Shown: positions 28,205 through 38,156 of the stretch, piece by piece
How the letters are laid out: every line of letters starts with the position of its first letter
Numbering within the stretch: position 1 is the stretch's first letter
DNA from: an uncultured Aquimarina sp.
Lineage (GTDB): Bacteria; Bacteroidota; Bacteroidia; Flavobacteriales; Flavobacteriaceae
Assembly (NCBI GenBank): GCA_947498705.1
Contig: CANMLW010000011.1
Span: forward strand, 62,001-126,000
Reading direction: 5' to 3'
DNA length: 64,000 nt
The notes under the pieces: generated by a model
Told to the model about the DNA's origin: nothing
Databases searched by the model: none
Seen by the model: the letters and a program-made list of their open reading frames with translations, nothing else
Program-made: the position numbers and the translations under genes

Positions 28205-28238
28205 AAAAAAAACCGTTCAAATATGAACGGTTTTTTTT
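28205..28238. terminator. Bidirectional terminator after lysA
   Basis: CCGTTCA (28213-28219) pairs with TGAACGG (28224-28230) around a 4-base loop. Eight A residues precede and eight T residues follow, so it can end transcription from both lysA and the convergent DUF3820/DUF922 side. Confidence 0.93.
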
Positions 28239-28268
28239 ATTGAAAGACTAGAGGGATATACCTCAATC

Positions 28269-28493
28269 TTACATATTTCTTATATTTTTGACCAAATACT
28301 CTAGGCCATTTATTTTTAATTCGTAAATAGTTTGAAGTTGATCACCTAGTTTTCCCTTAGGAAAACCTTTATTATGATACCAAACCACATAAGGCTCAGG
28401 TAAATCTATAAGATACCTATCCTTATATTTACCATAAGGCATTTTTGCATGTGCTAATTTGATTAGAAAATCTTTGTTGGGTAATATTTGCAT
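28269..28493 (-). CDS. DUF3820 family small protein
   Basis: A 74-residue cytosolic protein with AKMPYGKYKDRYLIDLPEPY then VVWYHNKGFPKGKLGDQLQ, the full extent of the DUF3820 family (once called a putative quorum-sensing-regulated virulence factor). A related module appears at the C-terminus of the exonuclease at 52592-53371 in this window (FGKHKGK...EPGYFGWIQNADFP), which hints at a nucleic-acid link. It lies 12 bases after the DUF922 gene and is probably co-transcribed with it. Confidence 0.85.
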   Translation of the reverse strand: MQILPNKDFLIKLAHAKMPYGKYKDRYLIDLPEPYVVWYHNKGFPKGKLGDQLQTIYELKINGLEYLVKNIRNM

Positions 28494-28505
28494 GTGACAA
28501 GAAGG

Positions 28506-29054
28506 CTAAGAAGAAGGCTTATTAGCGTAGTCGCGATAATACCACATCAACGTCTCTACTTTTTTCTCCCACTTTTTTTGTGCTTCTTTGTTTCTGGAGT
28601 GATCGGTTTCTTCATCATAACGTTCTTGCATATTTACTCGCATTCTTTCTACCAGCTTATACATTTTATTAAGATCTCTACGAATGTTTTTTCCAGCTAC
28701 ATAATCTTTTAATCTTTTTCTCATGATCCTAGCATGTAACTCTGAGATATCAAAATGTAATTGCTCATGAGAAAGTAATTCATCCGACATTTGTCCCTTT
28801 TTCACCCAAGATAGTGACGGGTAGCAAAAGCTATCTACCTGATAATTTAATTCAATAGTTCCTTTATCCTTACCATACGACCACTGATAGGTTATCCCGG
28901 TATTTACACTAGCATCAAAGTTACTTTTCACATTAGGTCTTCCCCTAAAATCAGACCATTCCAATTCACTTCTCTCTGTATAAGAGAATTTACCTACATA
29001 ACCATTATTGCCAGCAAAAAATAAAAATAAAATAATAGTAAAAAACTTACTCAT
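28506..29054 (-). CDS. DUF922 family secreted putative zinc peptidase
   Basis: About 182 residues from the ATG at 29054 (the frame also opens at a TTG at 29066). A signal peptide (MSKFFTIILFLFFAGNNG) is followed by RSELEWSDFRGRP, typical of the DUF922 family. LSHEQLHFDISELHAR holds an HExxH sequence (HEQLH), the zinc-binding motif of gluzincin-like peptidases, so a periplasmic or secreted metallopeptidase is plausible. The C-terminal part is highly charged and helical. Activity is inference from the motif. Confidence 0.8.
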   Translation of the reverse strand: MSKFFTIILFLFFAGNNGYVGKFSYTERSELEWSDFRGRPNVKSNFDASVNTGITYQWSYGKDKGTIELNYQVDSFCYPSLSWVKKGQMSDELLSHEQLHFDISELHARIMRKRLKDYVAGKNIRRDLNKMYKLVERMRVNMQERYDEETDHSRNKEAQKKWEKKVETLMWYYRDYANKPSS

Positions 29055-29461
29055 AATTGCAAACAATTATGCCCAATAAAAGTTGTATTAACCTATTTTT
29101 GAGGCGCCAAGGAGACAATATGGGGCAAATATTGTGCGTGCTCTTTAAAAATAGTCTTGCTTTAATTATTTAATAAAATTACATCCATTAAAATATACAT
29201 TTTTTTGAATATAACCTAATCAAATTTATGTTTGTTTTCCTCGTATTTTCTCTACTTCAATTATAATGCCAAGAAAAAATATCAACTTATAAAAGATGAG
29301 AAAAATATTACAAATCCAAATATATACAAATTTTATCTTTTTTAATTGATTGATATCTATAATATTTACATCTTTTTGAAAAAAACTATAAAAATCACTT
29401 TAAATTTTAAAAAAATAGTCTTACCTAATTACAAAACCATCATTAACAGTGTCAAAAAACT
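29055..29461. other. Intergenic region, with one inverted repeat
   Basis: About 400 AT-rich bases between two minus-strand genes. A locally GC-richer patch at 29101-29140 contains ACAATAT (29115-29121) and its inverted copy ATATTGT (29129-29135) with a 7-base spacer, about 60 bases upstream of the DUF922 start. It could be an operator or 5' leader. Nothing else is recognisable. Confidence 0.4.
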
Positions 29462-31651
29462 TTAATCATCGATTACTGTTAATTTTAAATCGTCTTCAAA
29501 TTTTATCAAATAAGTTGCTTTATTATAATAACCCCCAAGCTCTTTTTTCGAATAATTGAATTTGTTTTCTACATACTCGGTGGTCCTTTCGAATGAAGAA
29601 GCATGATATATATCATCTGCAGCTCCTAATCGCATTAGTATATCATAGGCAATATCAAAACCTCTAACAGCCCAATTATTAGGATCTATTCCATATTCCT
29701 TTTTATATTTCTTAACAAACGAACTTGTCTCCTCTTCTACTACAACGCCATCCTTCTTATCTTCCTTTGTCTGGTAACTATCAAACTCTTTATCGACAGA
29801 TGGATAATGCATATGTAATTTTGATAAGTGATTATTTTTAATATTATCATCATCAAATGCATCATTTTTATCTGTAGTAAATAAGGTAATTTTGTGGCTC
29901 TCGGCTTTTGCATTTAGTAACGGAATTACATTAGCAATCATTGCTACATCATCAGACTCAAGAAAAACCCAATTTGGCTTACTCTTATCTAACACCTTGT
30001 TCAACCTCACTTCGTATACATAATTACCTTCTTCTATTTTGGCTATTTTAGCTTCTGGAAATTTAGCAATCAATTTTTCTTTAATTTTTTCATGCTTCTT
30101 TCCTTGCTGTACAATCAATACAATATTTTTATCGGTAGAATCTTTTTCTACAAAGGATATTATCTTTTCCTGAAGCATTTCACTTGACGGCCTAGTCTGA
30201 AAGAAATTATCATACATATTAATCTCTCTCTTTGACGCTGGCGAAAATACTGCCGTATTATATTTTTTTAATTCTGCCGCAACTACTTCAGCATTGGCCT
30301 GATACAGTGGACCTATTACAACATCAGTCTCGTCAAAATTGTTTTCGTTTATCAATTTTGTTATATACTCTTTATTATTACTCTTTTGCGTATCATAGAC
30401 AGCAAGATCTGTTGTAATCCCTCTTGTCTTTGCCGAATCTACTGCTATTAAAATACCACTATATAAATCTAAAGCAATCCTAAGACTTTGTTTACTTTTT
30501 AGATACTCTCCCGTTTCTTCAACCGAATCTACTTTTAAGGTATCTAAGCAAAAAGGCAGCATGACGGCTATTTTCTTGGGAGAAAAATTATACAGATTAC
30601 TTCCTAAGTCAACCAGTCCGCCCTTTTCTAACCCAACATTTGTTGTTAAAGTATCTTTGGGAATAGTGATTACCATTCCCGCTTTTAAACCATCTCTTAA
30701 ATAAGGATTCATTTTAAACAATGAATCTGATGAGATACCTGTACGGCTTAGAATACGAAAAATAGTTTCTTTGGGTTTAACCTCATATAATTCGAACCCA
30801 GGCTTAATAGCTTCTTCGAACGAAACAAAAACAGTGGTTGGAACAACAATCTCACTACCTATAGGAAAATTAGGATCCATATTAGGATTGAGTTGCTCTA
30901 ACTCTGTAGTGGTAATACCGTGTCTTCTGGCAATACCATATTTGGTGTCTTTGGGTTTTATAATATACTTGGTAGTGGTTGATAATCTCGAATCCACGCT
31001 ATCTTTTACAACAGTAACAGTTTCTATAGGTTCATCGGCATACACTGGTATCCTAATAATATCCTTCTTTTTAATCTGCTCTGAGTACAATCTCTTATTA
31101 TTTCTTTTGATATCCTCTACCGTAATTTTATAAAGCTTTGATATCCCATACAATGTTTCCTTTCTTTTTACCTTATGAGAAATAAAACGAATAATCTTAG
31201 GTTCTTTAGGTACTACTTTTAAATCTTCAAGCACCTTATCCTTTCCAGCATCAGTAGTTTCATCAATAGCAACTTGATCTTTTTGCTTTATTTTCCCAAC
31301 ATTAAGAACTTGACCTATGTTAAGTCCTTTTTCTGCCTCAGGATTAAGAAGGTAAATTGTCTCTGTAGTAACATTATATTTCTTTGAAAGACTATAAACT
31401 GTATCTCCTTTTTCTACCACATGGGTATTATACTCCTGATTATTTACTACAGGTATTGCTAATATTTCTCCTTCAGAAACACCATCCTTTGCTGTAGGAT
31501 TAATTTTATATATAGCTTCTACGGTAGTATTATACCGTTTAGCAATTCTATATACATTTTCACCTTTCACCACCTTATGACTTTTATACTGTTGAGCAAA
31601 AGTCACACTTGCAGTGAAGAATATCAGAAAGATTAACAATAACTTTTTCAT
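29462..31651 (-). CDS. Five-LysM protein with periplasmic-binding-like C-terminal half
   Basis: A 729-residue exported protein (signal peptide MKKLLLIFLIFFTASVTFA). Five LysM peptidoglycan-binding repeats lie at about residues 22-68, 74-118, 160-205, 230-272 and 290-335 (for example HVVEKGDTVYSLSKKYNVTT). The second half, from about KKIAVMLPFCLDTL (about residue 365), has the alternating pattern of a type I periplasmic-binding (Leu/Ile/Val receptor-like) fold, with VIGPLYQANAEVVAAEL. It is encoded just downstream of guaA on the same strand (54-base gap). The layout recalls, but is not homologous in detail to, LpoA, the PBP-fold activator of peptidoglycan synthases. Role inferred. Confidence 0.8.
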   Translation of the reverse strand: MKKLLLIFLIFFTASVTFAQQYKSHKVVKGENVYRIAKRYNTTVEAIYKINPTAKDGVSEGEILAIPVVNNQEYNTHVVEKGDTVYSLSKKYNVTTETIYLLNPEAEKGLNIGQVLNVGKIKQKDQVAIDETTDAGKDKVLEDLKVVPKEPKIIRFISHKVKRKETLYGISKLYKITVEDIKRNNKRLYSEQIKKKDIIRIPVYADEPIETVTVVKDSVDSRLSTTTKYIIKPKDTKYGIARRHGITTTELEQLNPNMDPNFPIGSEIVVPTTVFVSFEEAIKPGFELYEVKPKETIFRILSRTGISSDSLFKMNPYLRDGLKAGMVITIPKDTLTTNVGLEKGGLVDLGSNLYNFSPKKIAVMLPFCLDTLKVDSVEETGEYLKSKQSLRIALDLYSGILIAVDSAKTRGITTDLAVYDTQKSNNKEYITKLINENNFDETDVVIGPLYQANAEVVAAELKKYNTAVFSPASKREINMYDNFFQTRPSSEMLQEKIISFVEKDSTDKNIVLIVQQGKKHEKIKEKLIAKFPEAKIAKIEEGNYVYEVRLNKVLDKSKPNWVFLESDDVAMIANVIPLLNAKAESHKITLFTTDKNDAFDDDNIKNNHLSKLHMHYPSVDKEFDSYQTKEDKKDGVVVEEETSSFVKKYKKEYGIDPNNWAVRGFDIAYDILMRLGAADDIYHASSFERTTEYVENKFNYSKKELGGYYNKATYLIKFEDDLKLTVIDD

Positions 31652-31705
31652 TTACTTCTTTGGTTTATTTTTTACTACCTATCTACAAAAAATAAGTGTT
31701 TTAAT

Positions 31706-33235
31706 TTATTCCCATTCTATTGTTGCAGGAGGCTTAGAACTAATATCATATACTACTCTATTAACGCCTTTTACCCTATTTATTATTGCATTCGAGGTTT
31801 TTTGTAGAAACTCATAAGGGAGATTTACCCAATCTGCGGTCATTCCGTCAGTACTTTCTACTGCTCTAAGTGCCACACAATTTTCATAAGTACGTTCATC
31901 GCCCATTACACCAACACTTTGTACTGGCAACAGGATTGCCCCTGCTTGCCACACCTTGTTATAAAGTCCAGCTTCTTTTAACCCATTAATAAATATAGCA
32001 TCTACTTCCTGCAAAATAGCTACTTTCTCACGAGTAATATCCCCTAAAATTCTAATAGCTAGTCCTGGTCCAGGAAAAGGATGTCTTCCTAATAATTCTG
32101 GATCAATTCCCATAGAAGCTCCTACTCTACGCACCTCATCTTTAAACAACATTCGTAATGGTTCTACTACTTCTAATTTCATAAAATCCGGCAACCCTCC
32201 AACATTGTGATGTGACTTAATAGTTACAGAAGGCCCGTTTACAGATATAGATTCTATCACATCTGGATAAATTGTACCTTGTCCTAACCATTTTACGCCT
32301 TCAATTTTATTAGCTTCATCATCAAATACCTCGATAAATATTTTTCCAATAATTTTTCGTTTTCCTTCTGGATCACTTTCTCCTGCAAGAGCGTCCAAAA
32401 AGCGTGCCGAAGCATCTACTCCCTTAACATTAAGCCCCATGCCCTCATATTGTTTTAGCACAGAAGAAAACTCATCTTTACGAAGTAATCCATTGTTTAC
32501 AAAAATACAGTACAAATTCTTCCCGATAGCCTTATGAAGTAATATAGCAGCCACAGTAGAGTCAACTCCTCCACTTAGTCCTAATACTACTTTATCATCT
32601 CCTAGCTTTCCTTTAAGATCTGCTACAGTTGCATCTACAAAAGAATCTGGAGTCCAATCTGGTTGAATTCCTGCAATTTTAATTAGAAAATTTTCTAATA
32701 ATTTCTTTCCGTCCGTAGAGTGATATACTTCTGGATGAAATTGAATTGCATAAGTCTCTTCATTTTCTATTTTATATGCAGCATTTTCAACATCACCCGT
32801 ACTTGCCAATCTAATGGCACCTGTTGGTAATTTCTTAATTGTATCACTATGACTCATCCATACTTGTGAGTCTTTTGATATCGTATCAAAAAACAGCTCT
32901 CCTTCTTTTACAAAGGATAAATTTGCACGACCATATTCTCTCGTATTCGATGGAGCTACTTCTCCCCCACTAAAATGTGCCAGATATTGTGCTCCATAAC
33001 AAACTGCCAAAAGTGGCTTTTTACCTCTTATCTCTGACAAATCAGGATGCGGTGCATCTTCTGCTCTTACAGAAAATGGAGACCCCGAAAGGATAACAGC
33101 TTTAAAATCTGATATGTTTTCTGGTAATTTATTATACGGGTGTATTTCGCAATAGGTATTTAGCTCTCTAACTCTTCTTGCAATAAGCTGGGTATACTGT
33201 GACCCAAAATCTAAAATAAGTACGTTGTTTTGCAT
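31706..33235 (-). CDS. guaA: GMP synthase (glutamine-hydrolysing)
   Basis: About 509 residues from the ATG at 33235 (two extra codons upstream start with TTG). Converts XMP, glutamine and ATP to GMP in the cytosol. The class I amidotransferase domain has catalytic Cys79 in [10 protein letters not shown] and the FHPEVYHS His/Glu pair. The ATP-pyrophosphatase domain has the PP-loop [11 protein letters not shown]. The C-terminal dimerisation domain holds the [14 protein letters not shown] motif and ends in IEWE, as usual. No purine riboswitch was recognised upstream. Confidence 0.97.
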   Translation of the reverse strand: MQNNVLILDFGSQYTQLIARRVRELNTYCEIHPYNKLPENISDFKAVILSGSPFSVRAEDAPHPDLSEIRGKKPLLAVCYGAQYLAHFSGGEVAPSNTREYGRANLSFVKEGELFFDTISKDSQVWMSHSDTIKKLPTGAIRLASTGDVENAAYKIENEETYAIQFHPEVYHSTDGKKLLENFLIKIAGIQPDWTPDSFVDATVADLKGKLGDDKVVLGLSGGVDSTVAAILLHKAIGKNLYCIFVNNGLLRKDEFSSVLKQYEGMGLNVKGVDASARFLDALAGESDPEGKRKIIGKIFIEVFDDEANKIEGVKWLGQGTIYPDVIESISVNGPSVTIKSHHNVGGLPDFMKLEVVEPLRMLFKDEVRRVGASMGIDPELLGRHPFPGPGLAIRILGDITREKVAILQEVDAIFINGLKEAGLYNKVWQAGAILLPVQSVGVMGDERTYENCVALRAVESTDGMTADWVNLPYEFLQKTSNAIINRVKGVNRVVYDISSKPPATIEWE

Positions 33236-33539
33236 AGGCAAAAATAAAATTAAATTGATAACCCTGAAATCTAAAAAGAGATAATTTTTACTTATTTATT
33301 TACATCCTATTTATAATTAAAAAGCTTTACTTCTTTTTCTAAAATATCAATCGAGTGATTTTCATTTTAATCTCTTCTATAGCAAACTTTTCTAATTGCT
33401 TATTCCCAAAAACACAAAACACTCTATCTTAAGCAATTAACAACTAATCGATACTTTTTTGCGTTTCGTCGACAAAAATCCTTCTTACCAATACAATCAC
33501 TGTAATTTTACACCATAAACCTCTTAAAACCAACATATC
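33236..33539. other. Divergent intergenic region
   Basis: About 300 AT-rich bases between guaA and the small secreted protein gene. It must hold promoters for both directions, but no element could be placed with confidence and no stable hairpin or repeat was seen. Confidence 0.4.
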
Positions 33540-33863
33540 ATGAAAAATTCTATTCTAAAAACCGTACTCGTTATAGCCCTTATTTCTAACATACAATGTT
33601 TTGCAAGTAATACAGAATACAAAATTCAACCTGTGAGAATACACTTAGCCGATACAACACAAAAAAAACCTCTGCATATTTTTCTTCAAGACTCTACCGA
33701 TACCTCCTTAATAAAAAAGGAAGAAGGGTTAACAATATCTATTATCGATTTTATTAAGAACCATACCGATCCTTACAAAAGAAAATATGAAGCTAAAGGA
33801 AGCTGGATAAAAAGCACCAAATGGATTAAAGATCCGAATTGGATAAAAAAAGAATTGGTATAA
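33540..33863 (+). CDS. Small secreted protein with W-I-K repeats
   Basis: A 107-residue protein with a signal peptide (MKNSILKTVLVIALISNIQC, cleaved near FAS-N). The mature part is about 84 residues. Its C-terminus carries three evenly spaced W-I-K units within 18 residues (SWIKSTKWIKDPNWIKK), giving a basic, aromatic tail. I do not recognise the family. The tail could bind polyanions or membranes. Convergent with bshC. Confidence 0.6.
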   Translation: MKNSILKTVLVIALISNIQCFASNTEYKIQPVRIHLADTTQKKPLHIFLQDSTDTSLIKKEEGLTISIIDFIKNHTDPYKRKYEAKGSWIKSTKWIKDPNWIKKELV

Positions 33864-33908
33864 GTAAAAATATTTAGGCTACATTCATATTTAAAACCGA
33901 TGTTCGTG

Positions 33909-35504
33909 TTATGTTTTCAATATTAGAAACATTCCTTTCAATGGGTCAAGACACTCTAATAATGTCGGTATTAAGTTTTCTCCGTATTCTAAATAAAATT
34001 CTGAAAAATTCTTATTTCGCTCTTGTAAACTGTAATTTGGAAATAATTCATTTTGAATAGTAGTTACTCGCTGTACATGATCTTTTAGTTTTCGTTTTTG
34101 AGCTTTTAGTAGTCGTTTTTCTAAATTACCAAGCCCTTTAAGCTGTTTAACCTCTTGAGCCTTTACCGCATTAAAAAATGTTTCATCGGTTTGTTTTGCC
34201 AACTCATACATTGCCTCAAATTGCTCTTTAAGATGTTTTTTTTGTATACCAAAATCAATATTAATATTCGAGATCTTACGTACTTTTCTATTAATTAGCT
34301 CATGCTGTTTTAAAAACAACTCTTTATTGGTAATATTCAGTTTTTTTATTTTTTCGGCTTGTTTCTGAGTCTGAATCAATACCGAGTTACGCAATAACAA
34401 CATTGGAAAAGGCACTTCTACCTCCTCAAAATATTTTTTTAACTCTAACCAATATGCCAGTTCTCCTCCACCTCCTATATAACACAAGTTTGGCAATATC
34501 ACTTCTTGATACAAAGGACGCATCATTACATTAGGGCTAAATCTTTCTGGAGCTTCTGCCAAATGCGACATGATTTCATTTTGACTCCATACTATTTCTG
34601 TATTATTAACAAAATAACTTCCTTCTTTTTCTATAATCCGTTCTCGTACACCCTCTGTTATATAAAACAAATTTATTTCTCTTGGATTTACCTGAACCTT
34701 ATATCCAGCTTCCTCTATTTGTTTAGAAGTTTTTATTACTTGATTATACGATACTTTCTCTCGCAATTCCTTTTCTACGAAAGGAATAAATAGCTTTTTT
34801 AACATAGGATCATCCCCATCAACAATCACCAAACCATATTCTCCAAATAATTTATTAGCAAGTCTTCTGGTCGCAGAGGCCAAATTTGCGCTTTCAATAT
34901 AGCATTCTCTAAACAGTTGTTTCAGTTGGTCTGCATTTTTTCCATTCCCAATTTCAGATGCAAACGCTTCAAATACTTTATCAAGACCATTGGTATCAAA
35001 TTTTCCAACAGCACCACCGTCAATACGATTCCACTGTACTTTTTTGCCATAAAGATTAAAATAATTAATCTCATCAAAATCATGATCTTCTGTTGCCATC
35101 CAATAAACAGGAACAAAATTATATTCGGGATATTTTTCTTTTAAAGTCTTTGTAAGATTGATCGTCGATATAATTTTATATAAAAAATATAAGGGTCCTG
35201 TAAAAAGGTTTAACTGATGCCCTGTAATGATCGTAAATGTATTCTCATCTTTTAAAAGTTCGATATGAGTACCTGTAGCTTCAGAAAGTGCACAATCATT
35301 ATATTGATCTATTAATGCTTCAAAAAGTATGTTTCTATGTTCTTTTGAAAATGATGCTTTTTTTTCTTCGATTTGATCAAAAAAGTTCTCTAACGTCGGA
35401 AATCGGTTATAAAAAGATTGTAGTTCATTCTTTTGATCTAAATAATCACAGATAAGAGGTGAAAAGTAATTTGTATCTCTAAACTGAATACAGTCAGTAG
35501 GCAT
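33909..35504 (-). CDS. bshC: Bacillithiol biosynthesis cysteine-adding enzyme BshC
   Basis: About 531 residues from the ATG at 35504, giving the family start MPTDCIQFRDTNYFSPLICDYL-like; the frame opens earlier at 35546. BshC adds cysteine to glucosaminyl-malate in the last step of bacillithiol synthesis. The N-terminal Rossmann part contains the hallmark ITGHQLNLFTGPLYFLYKI and WMATEDHDFDEINYF. A long coiled coil (about residues 370-440) precedes the C-terminus. The presence of bshC predicts bacillithiol as the low-molecular-weight thiol. bshA and bshB are not in the window. Confidence 0.95.
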   Translation of the reverse strand: MPTDCIQFRDTNYFSPLICDYLDQKNELQSFYNRFPTLENFFDQIEEKKASFSKEHRNILFEALIDQYNDCALSEATGTHIELLKDENTFTIITGHQLNLFTGPLYFLYKIISTINLTKTLKEKYPEYNFVPVYWMATEDHDFDEINYFNLYGKKVQWNRIDGGAVGKFDTNGLDKVFEAFASEIGNGKNADQLKQLFRECYIESANLASATRRLANKLFGEYGLVIVDGDDPMLKKLFIPFVEKELREKVSYNQVIKTSKQIEEAGYKVQVNPREINLFYITEGVRERIIEKEGSYFVNNTEIVWSQNEIMSHLAEAPERFSPNVMMRPLYQEVILPNLCYIGGGGELAYWLELKKYFEEVEVPFPMLLLRNSVLIQTQKQAEKIKKLNITNKELFLKQHELINRKVRKISNINIDFGIQKKHLKEQFEAMYELAKQTDETFFNAVKAQEVKQLKGLGNLEKRLLKAQKRKLKDHVQRVTTIQNELFPNYSLQERNKNFSEFYLEYGENLIPTLLECLDPLKGMFLILKT

Positions 35505-35670
35505 ATAGTATCTTTTTTTGATCGATAAATATACGGCAGATTGCAATTCAAAATCCTAAATTTTAGTTAATACAGATAATATCCTAAATTTAACTCGGTA
35601 TTTTACGTCTGCTCATTTTCAAAATATATAAAAATGAGTCGTTATTAAATTTCAATCCTTGCTTCATTCT

Positions 35671-38142
35671 ATGAAAAAACATTTATCGTTACTTTTTTTA
35701 ATTACCACGTTTTTAAGCTTTTCTCAAAATAAACTTCGCTCACCTTCAGAATTTTTAGGATATGATATTGGAGAGCAATATACAAGGCATGCCGATGTGG
35801 TACAGTACTTTAATCATGTAGCTAAAAATTCTAACATGGTTACTTATCAAACGTATGGAAAAACAAATGAACGAAGACCCCTGACCTATGCTATTGTATC
35901 TTCTGAAGATAATATAAAAAATATTGAAACCATACGGTTAAACAATTTAAAAAACATCGGGATAGAAGAAGGTATTGCTTCTCCCGAAACTGCTATTGTA
36001 TGGCTAAGCTATAATGTACATGGTAATGAAGCTTCTAATACAGAGGCTGCCATGCAAACAATTTATGAGTTAATAACTCAAAAAAAAGAGTGGCTTACTA
36101 ATACTATTGTGATTATTGATCCTTGTATGAATCCAGATGGTAGGGATCGGTATGCAAATTGGTACAACCAAGTTAAGGCAACTCCTTTTCAAATTGTTCC
36201 ATCTGCAACAGAGCATCACGAACCATGGCCAGGAGGAAGGCCTAATCATTATTTATTTGACCTAAATCGCGATTGGGCATGGGCAACCCAGGTCGAATCT
36301 AGAGAACGTATTAAAATTTATAATCACTGGATGCCTCATATCCATGTTGATTTTCATGAACAAGGCATTAATGAACCTTATTATTTTGCTCCTGCAGCAG
36401 AACCATTTCATGAAATTATCACTTCGTGGCAACGAGAATTTCAAACACAAATAGGCAAAAATCATGCTCGTTATTTTGATAAAGAAGGATGGTTGTTTTT
36501 TACCAGAGAACGCTTTGATCTACTATACCCAAGTTATGGAGATACATACCCTACATTTATGGGAGCTATCGGAATGACTTATGAGCAAGCGGGACATGGC
36601 AGAGCCGGACTAGGTATCAAAACTAATGAAGGTTTTGTATTAACCTTAAAAGATCGTGTTTTACATCATACCACCACAGGCCTTTCTACGGTCGAAATAT
36701 CTTCAAAAAATGCTAAGAAATTAAATTCAGAATTTAAAAAGTTCTTTATCAACCCAAATCTAAAATATAAAAGTTATGTTCTTAATGGGGAAGCCGACAA
36801 AATTAATGCGCTAGCTAACCTATTAGATCTACATGGTATAGAATATGGTTTTACAAAAACTCAAAAAATTTCAGGTTTTAATTTTAAAACAAATAAACAG
36901 GGGAGTATTAATTCATACGGTGCACTTGTTGTAAACACCAACCAACCCAAAGGCAATATGGTAAAAGTTCTTTTTGAACCCAACACCAAATTAACCGATC
37001 CCCTTACTTATGATATTACCGCTTGGGGAATTCCACATGCTTATGGTTTAGACGCTATTGCATCAACTTCATTGGTTCCAAATGACTATAAAAAAGAGGC
37101 TGTTTTATTAGAAAATGCTACTAATCCAGAAGGAGCAGGATATATTGCCAAATGGACTAGTATAAATGATGCAGCCTTTATGGCTGACCTCTTGAAACAC
37201 AAAATCAAAGTTCGATATAGTGAAAAGGATTTTAGCAACAATTCTAAGCTTTTTAAAAAAGGTAGCTTAATCATTACCAAAAGTGATAATCGAAAAAACC
37301 CTAGTTACAACAAAACAGTTGTGGATATTGCCAATAAACATCATAGAAAATTGCATATCGCTACTACAAGTTTTTCTAACAACGGAATCGATTTTGGATC
37401 TCCAGAAGTAAAATTGATACAAAATAAGAGAATTGCTGTACTAAAAGGTAACTATACATCTTCATTAAGTTATGGTGAAATATGGCACTTTTTTGAACAA
37501 CAACTTAAATTTCCAATTGTATCCATAGACACTGACTACTTTAAAAGAACCGATCTTACTAATTTTGATGTACTTATCCTTCCTAATGGAAATTACACAA
37601 ACTACTTTGATGAAGAAACTTTAAAATCATTACAAAAATGGATTCGTAATGGAGGAAAAATAATTGCTATTTCGAATGCTGTTAATACTTTTCTTGATAA
37701 AAAAGGATTCGATCTTAGTAAAAACACTGTTGAAACGAAGGAAAATGATTCTATTGGCAACCTTATTCCTTATGATCAAAGGGAACGCGAAAGCGTAAAA
37801 GATCTTATAACCGGAAGTATATTTAAAACCAAAATTGATGCTTCTCATCCTATGGCCTTTGGCTATAAGGATACTTATTTTAGTCTAAAACTAGGAAATG
37901 ATTCTTTTAAATTTTTGACACATGGGTACAATATAGCATACATCGAGAAACAACAGAATATATCCGGTTTTGCTGGAAAAAATGCATTAAAAGGCTTAAA
38001 CAACTCACTCGTATTTGGTGAAGTAACTATGGGGAATGGAAGTGTAATTTATATGGTAGACAATCCGCTTTTTAGGTCCTTCTGGGAGAATGGAAAACTA
38101 TTCTTTGTAAACGCTATATTTCTAACAAACAATAATATTTAG
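35671..38142 (+). CDS. Secreted M14 family zinc carboxypeptidase
   Basis: About 823 residues from the ATG at 35671, with a signal peptide (MKKHLSLLFLITTFLSFS). The M14 peptidase domain holds the zinc motif VHGNEASNTEA (H-x-x-E), then DPCMNPDGRDRY, the substrate-binding FDLNRDWAW, the third zinc ligand in HVDFHEQG and the catalytic Glu in MTYEQAGHGRAG. The C-terminal 400 residues include a glutamine-amidotransferase-like/Rossmann stretch (FDVLILPNGNYTNYF), as in other large Bacteroidota M14 proteins. It may process peptides in the periplasm. The M3 peptidase gene starts 14 bases after it, probably one operon. Confidence 0.88.
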   Translation: MKKHLSLLFLITTFLSFSQNKLRSPSEFLGYDIGEQYTRHADVVQYFNHVAKNSNMVTYQTYGKTNERRPLTYAIVSSEDNIKNIETIRLNNLKNIGIEEGIASPETAIVWLSYNVHGNEASNTEAAMQTIYELITQKKEWLTNTIVIIDPCMNPDGRDRYANWYNQVKATPFQIVPSATEHHEPWPGGRPNHYLFDLNRDWAWATQVESRERIKIYNHWMPHIHVDFHEQGINEPYYFAPAAEPFHEIITSWQREFQTQIGKNHARYFDKEGWLFFTRERFDLLYPSYGDTYPTFMGAIGMTYEQAGHGRAGLGIKTNEGFVLTLKDRVLHHTTTGLSTVEISSKNAKKLNSEFKKFFINPNLKYKSYVLNGEADKINALANLLDLHGIEYGFTKTQKISGFNFKTNKQGSINSYGALVVNTNQPKGNMVKVLFEPNTKLTDPLTYDITAWGIPHAYGLDAIASTSLVPNDYKKEAVLLENATNPEGAGYIAKWTSINDAAFMADLLKHKIKVRYSEKDFSNNSKLFKKGSLIITKSDNRKNPSYNKTVVDIANKHHRKLHIATTSFSNNGIDFGSPEVKLIQNKRIAVLKGNYTSSLSYGEIWHFFEQQLKFPIVSIDTDYFKRTDLTNFDVLILPNGNYTNYFDEETLKSLQKWIRNGGKIIAISNAVNTFLDKKGFDLSKNTVETKENDSIGNLIPYDQRERESVKDLITGSIFKTKIDASHPMAFGYKDTYFSLKLGNDSFKFLTHGYNIAYIEKQQNISGFAGKNALKGLNNSLVFGEVTMGNGSVIYMVDNPLFRSFWENGKLFFVNAIFLTNNNI

Positions 38143-38156
38143 AAATTAAAAAATAA

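Noticed and set aside
30787..30797. TTCGAACCC, which looks like the T-arm of a tRNA
   Set aside because: It lies inside the LysM protein coding region and no acceptor, D or anticodon stem can be built around it.
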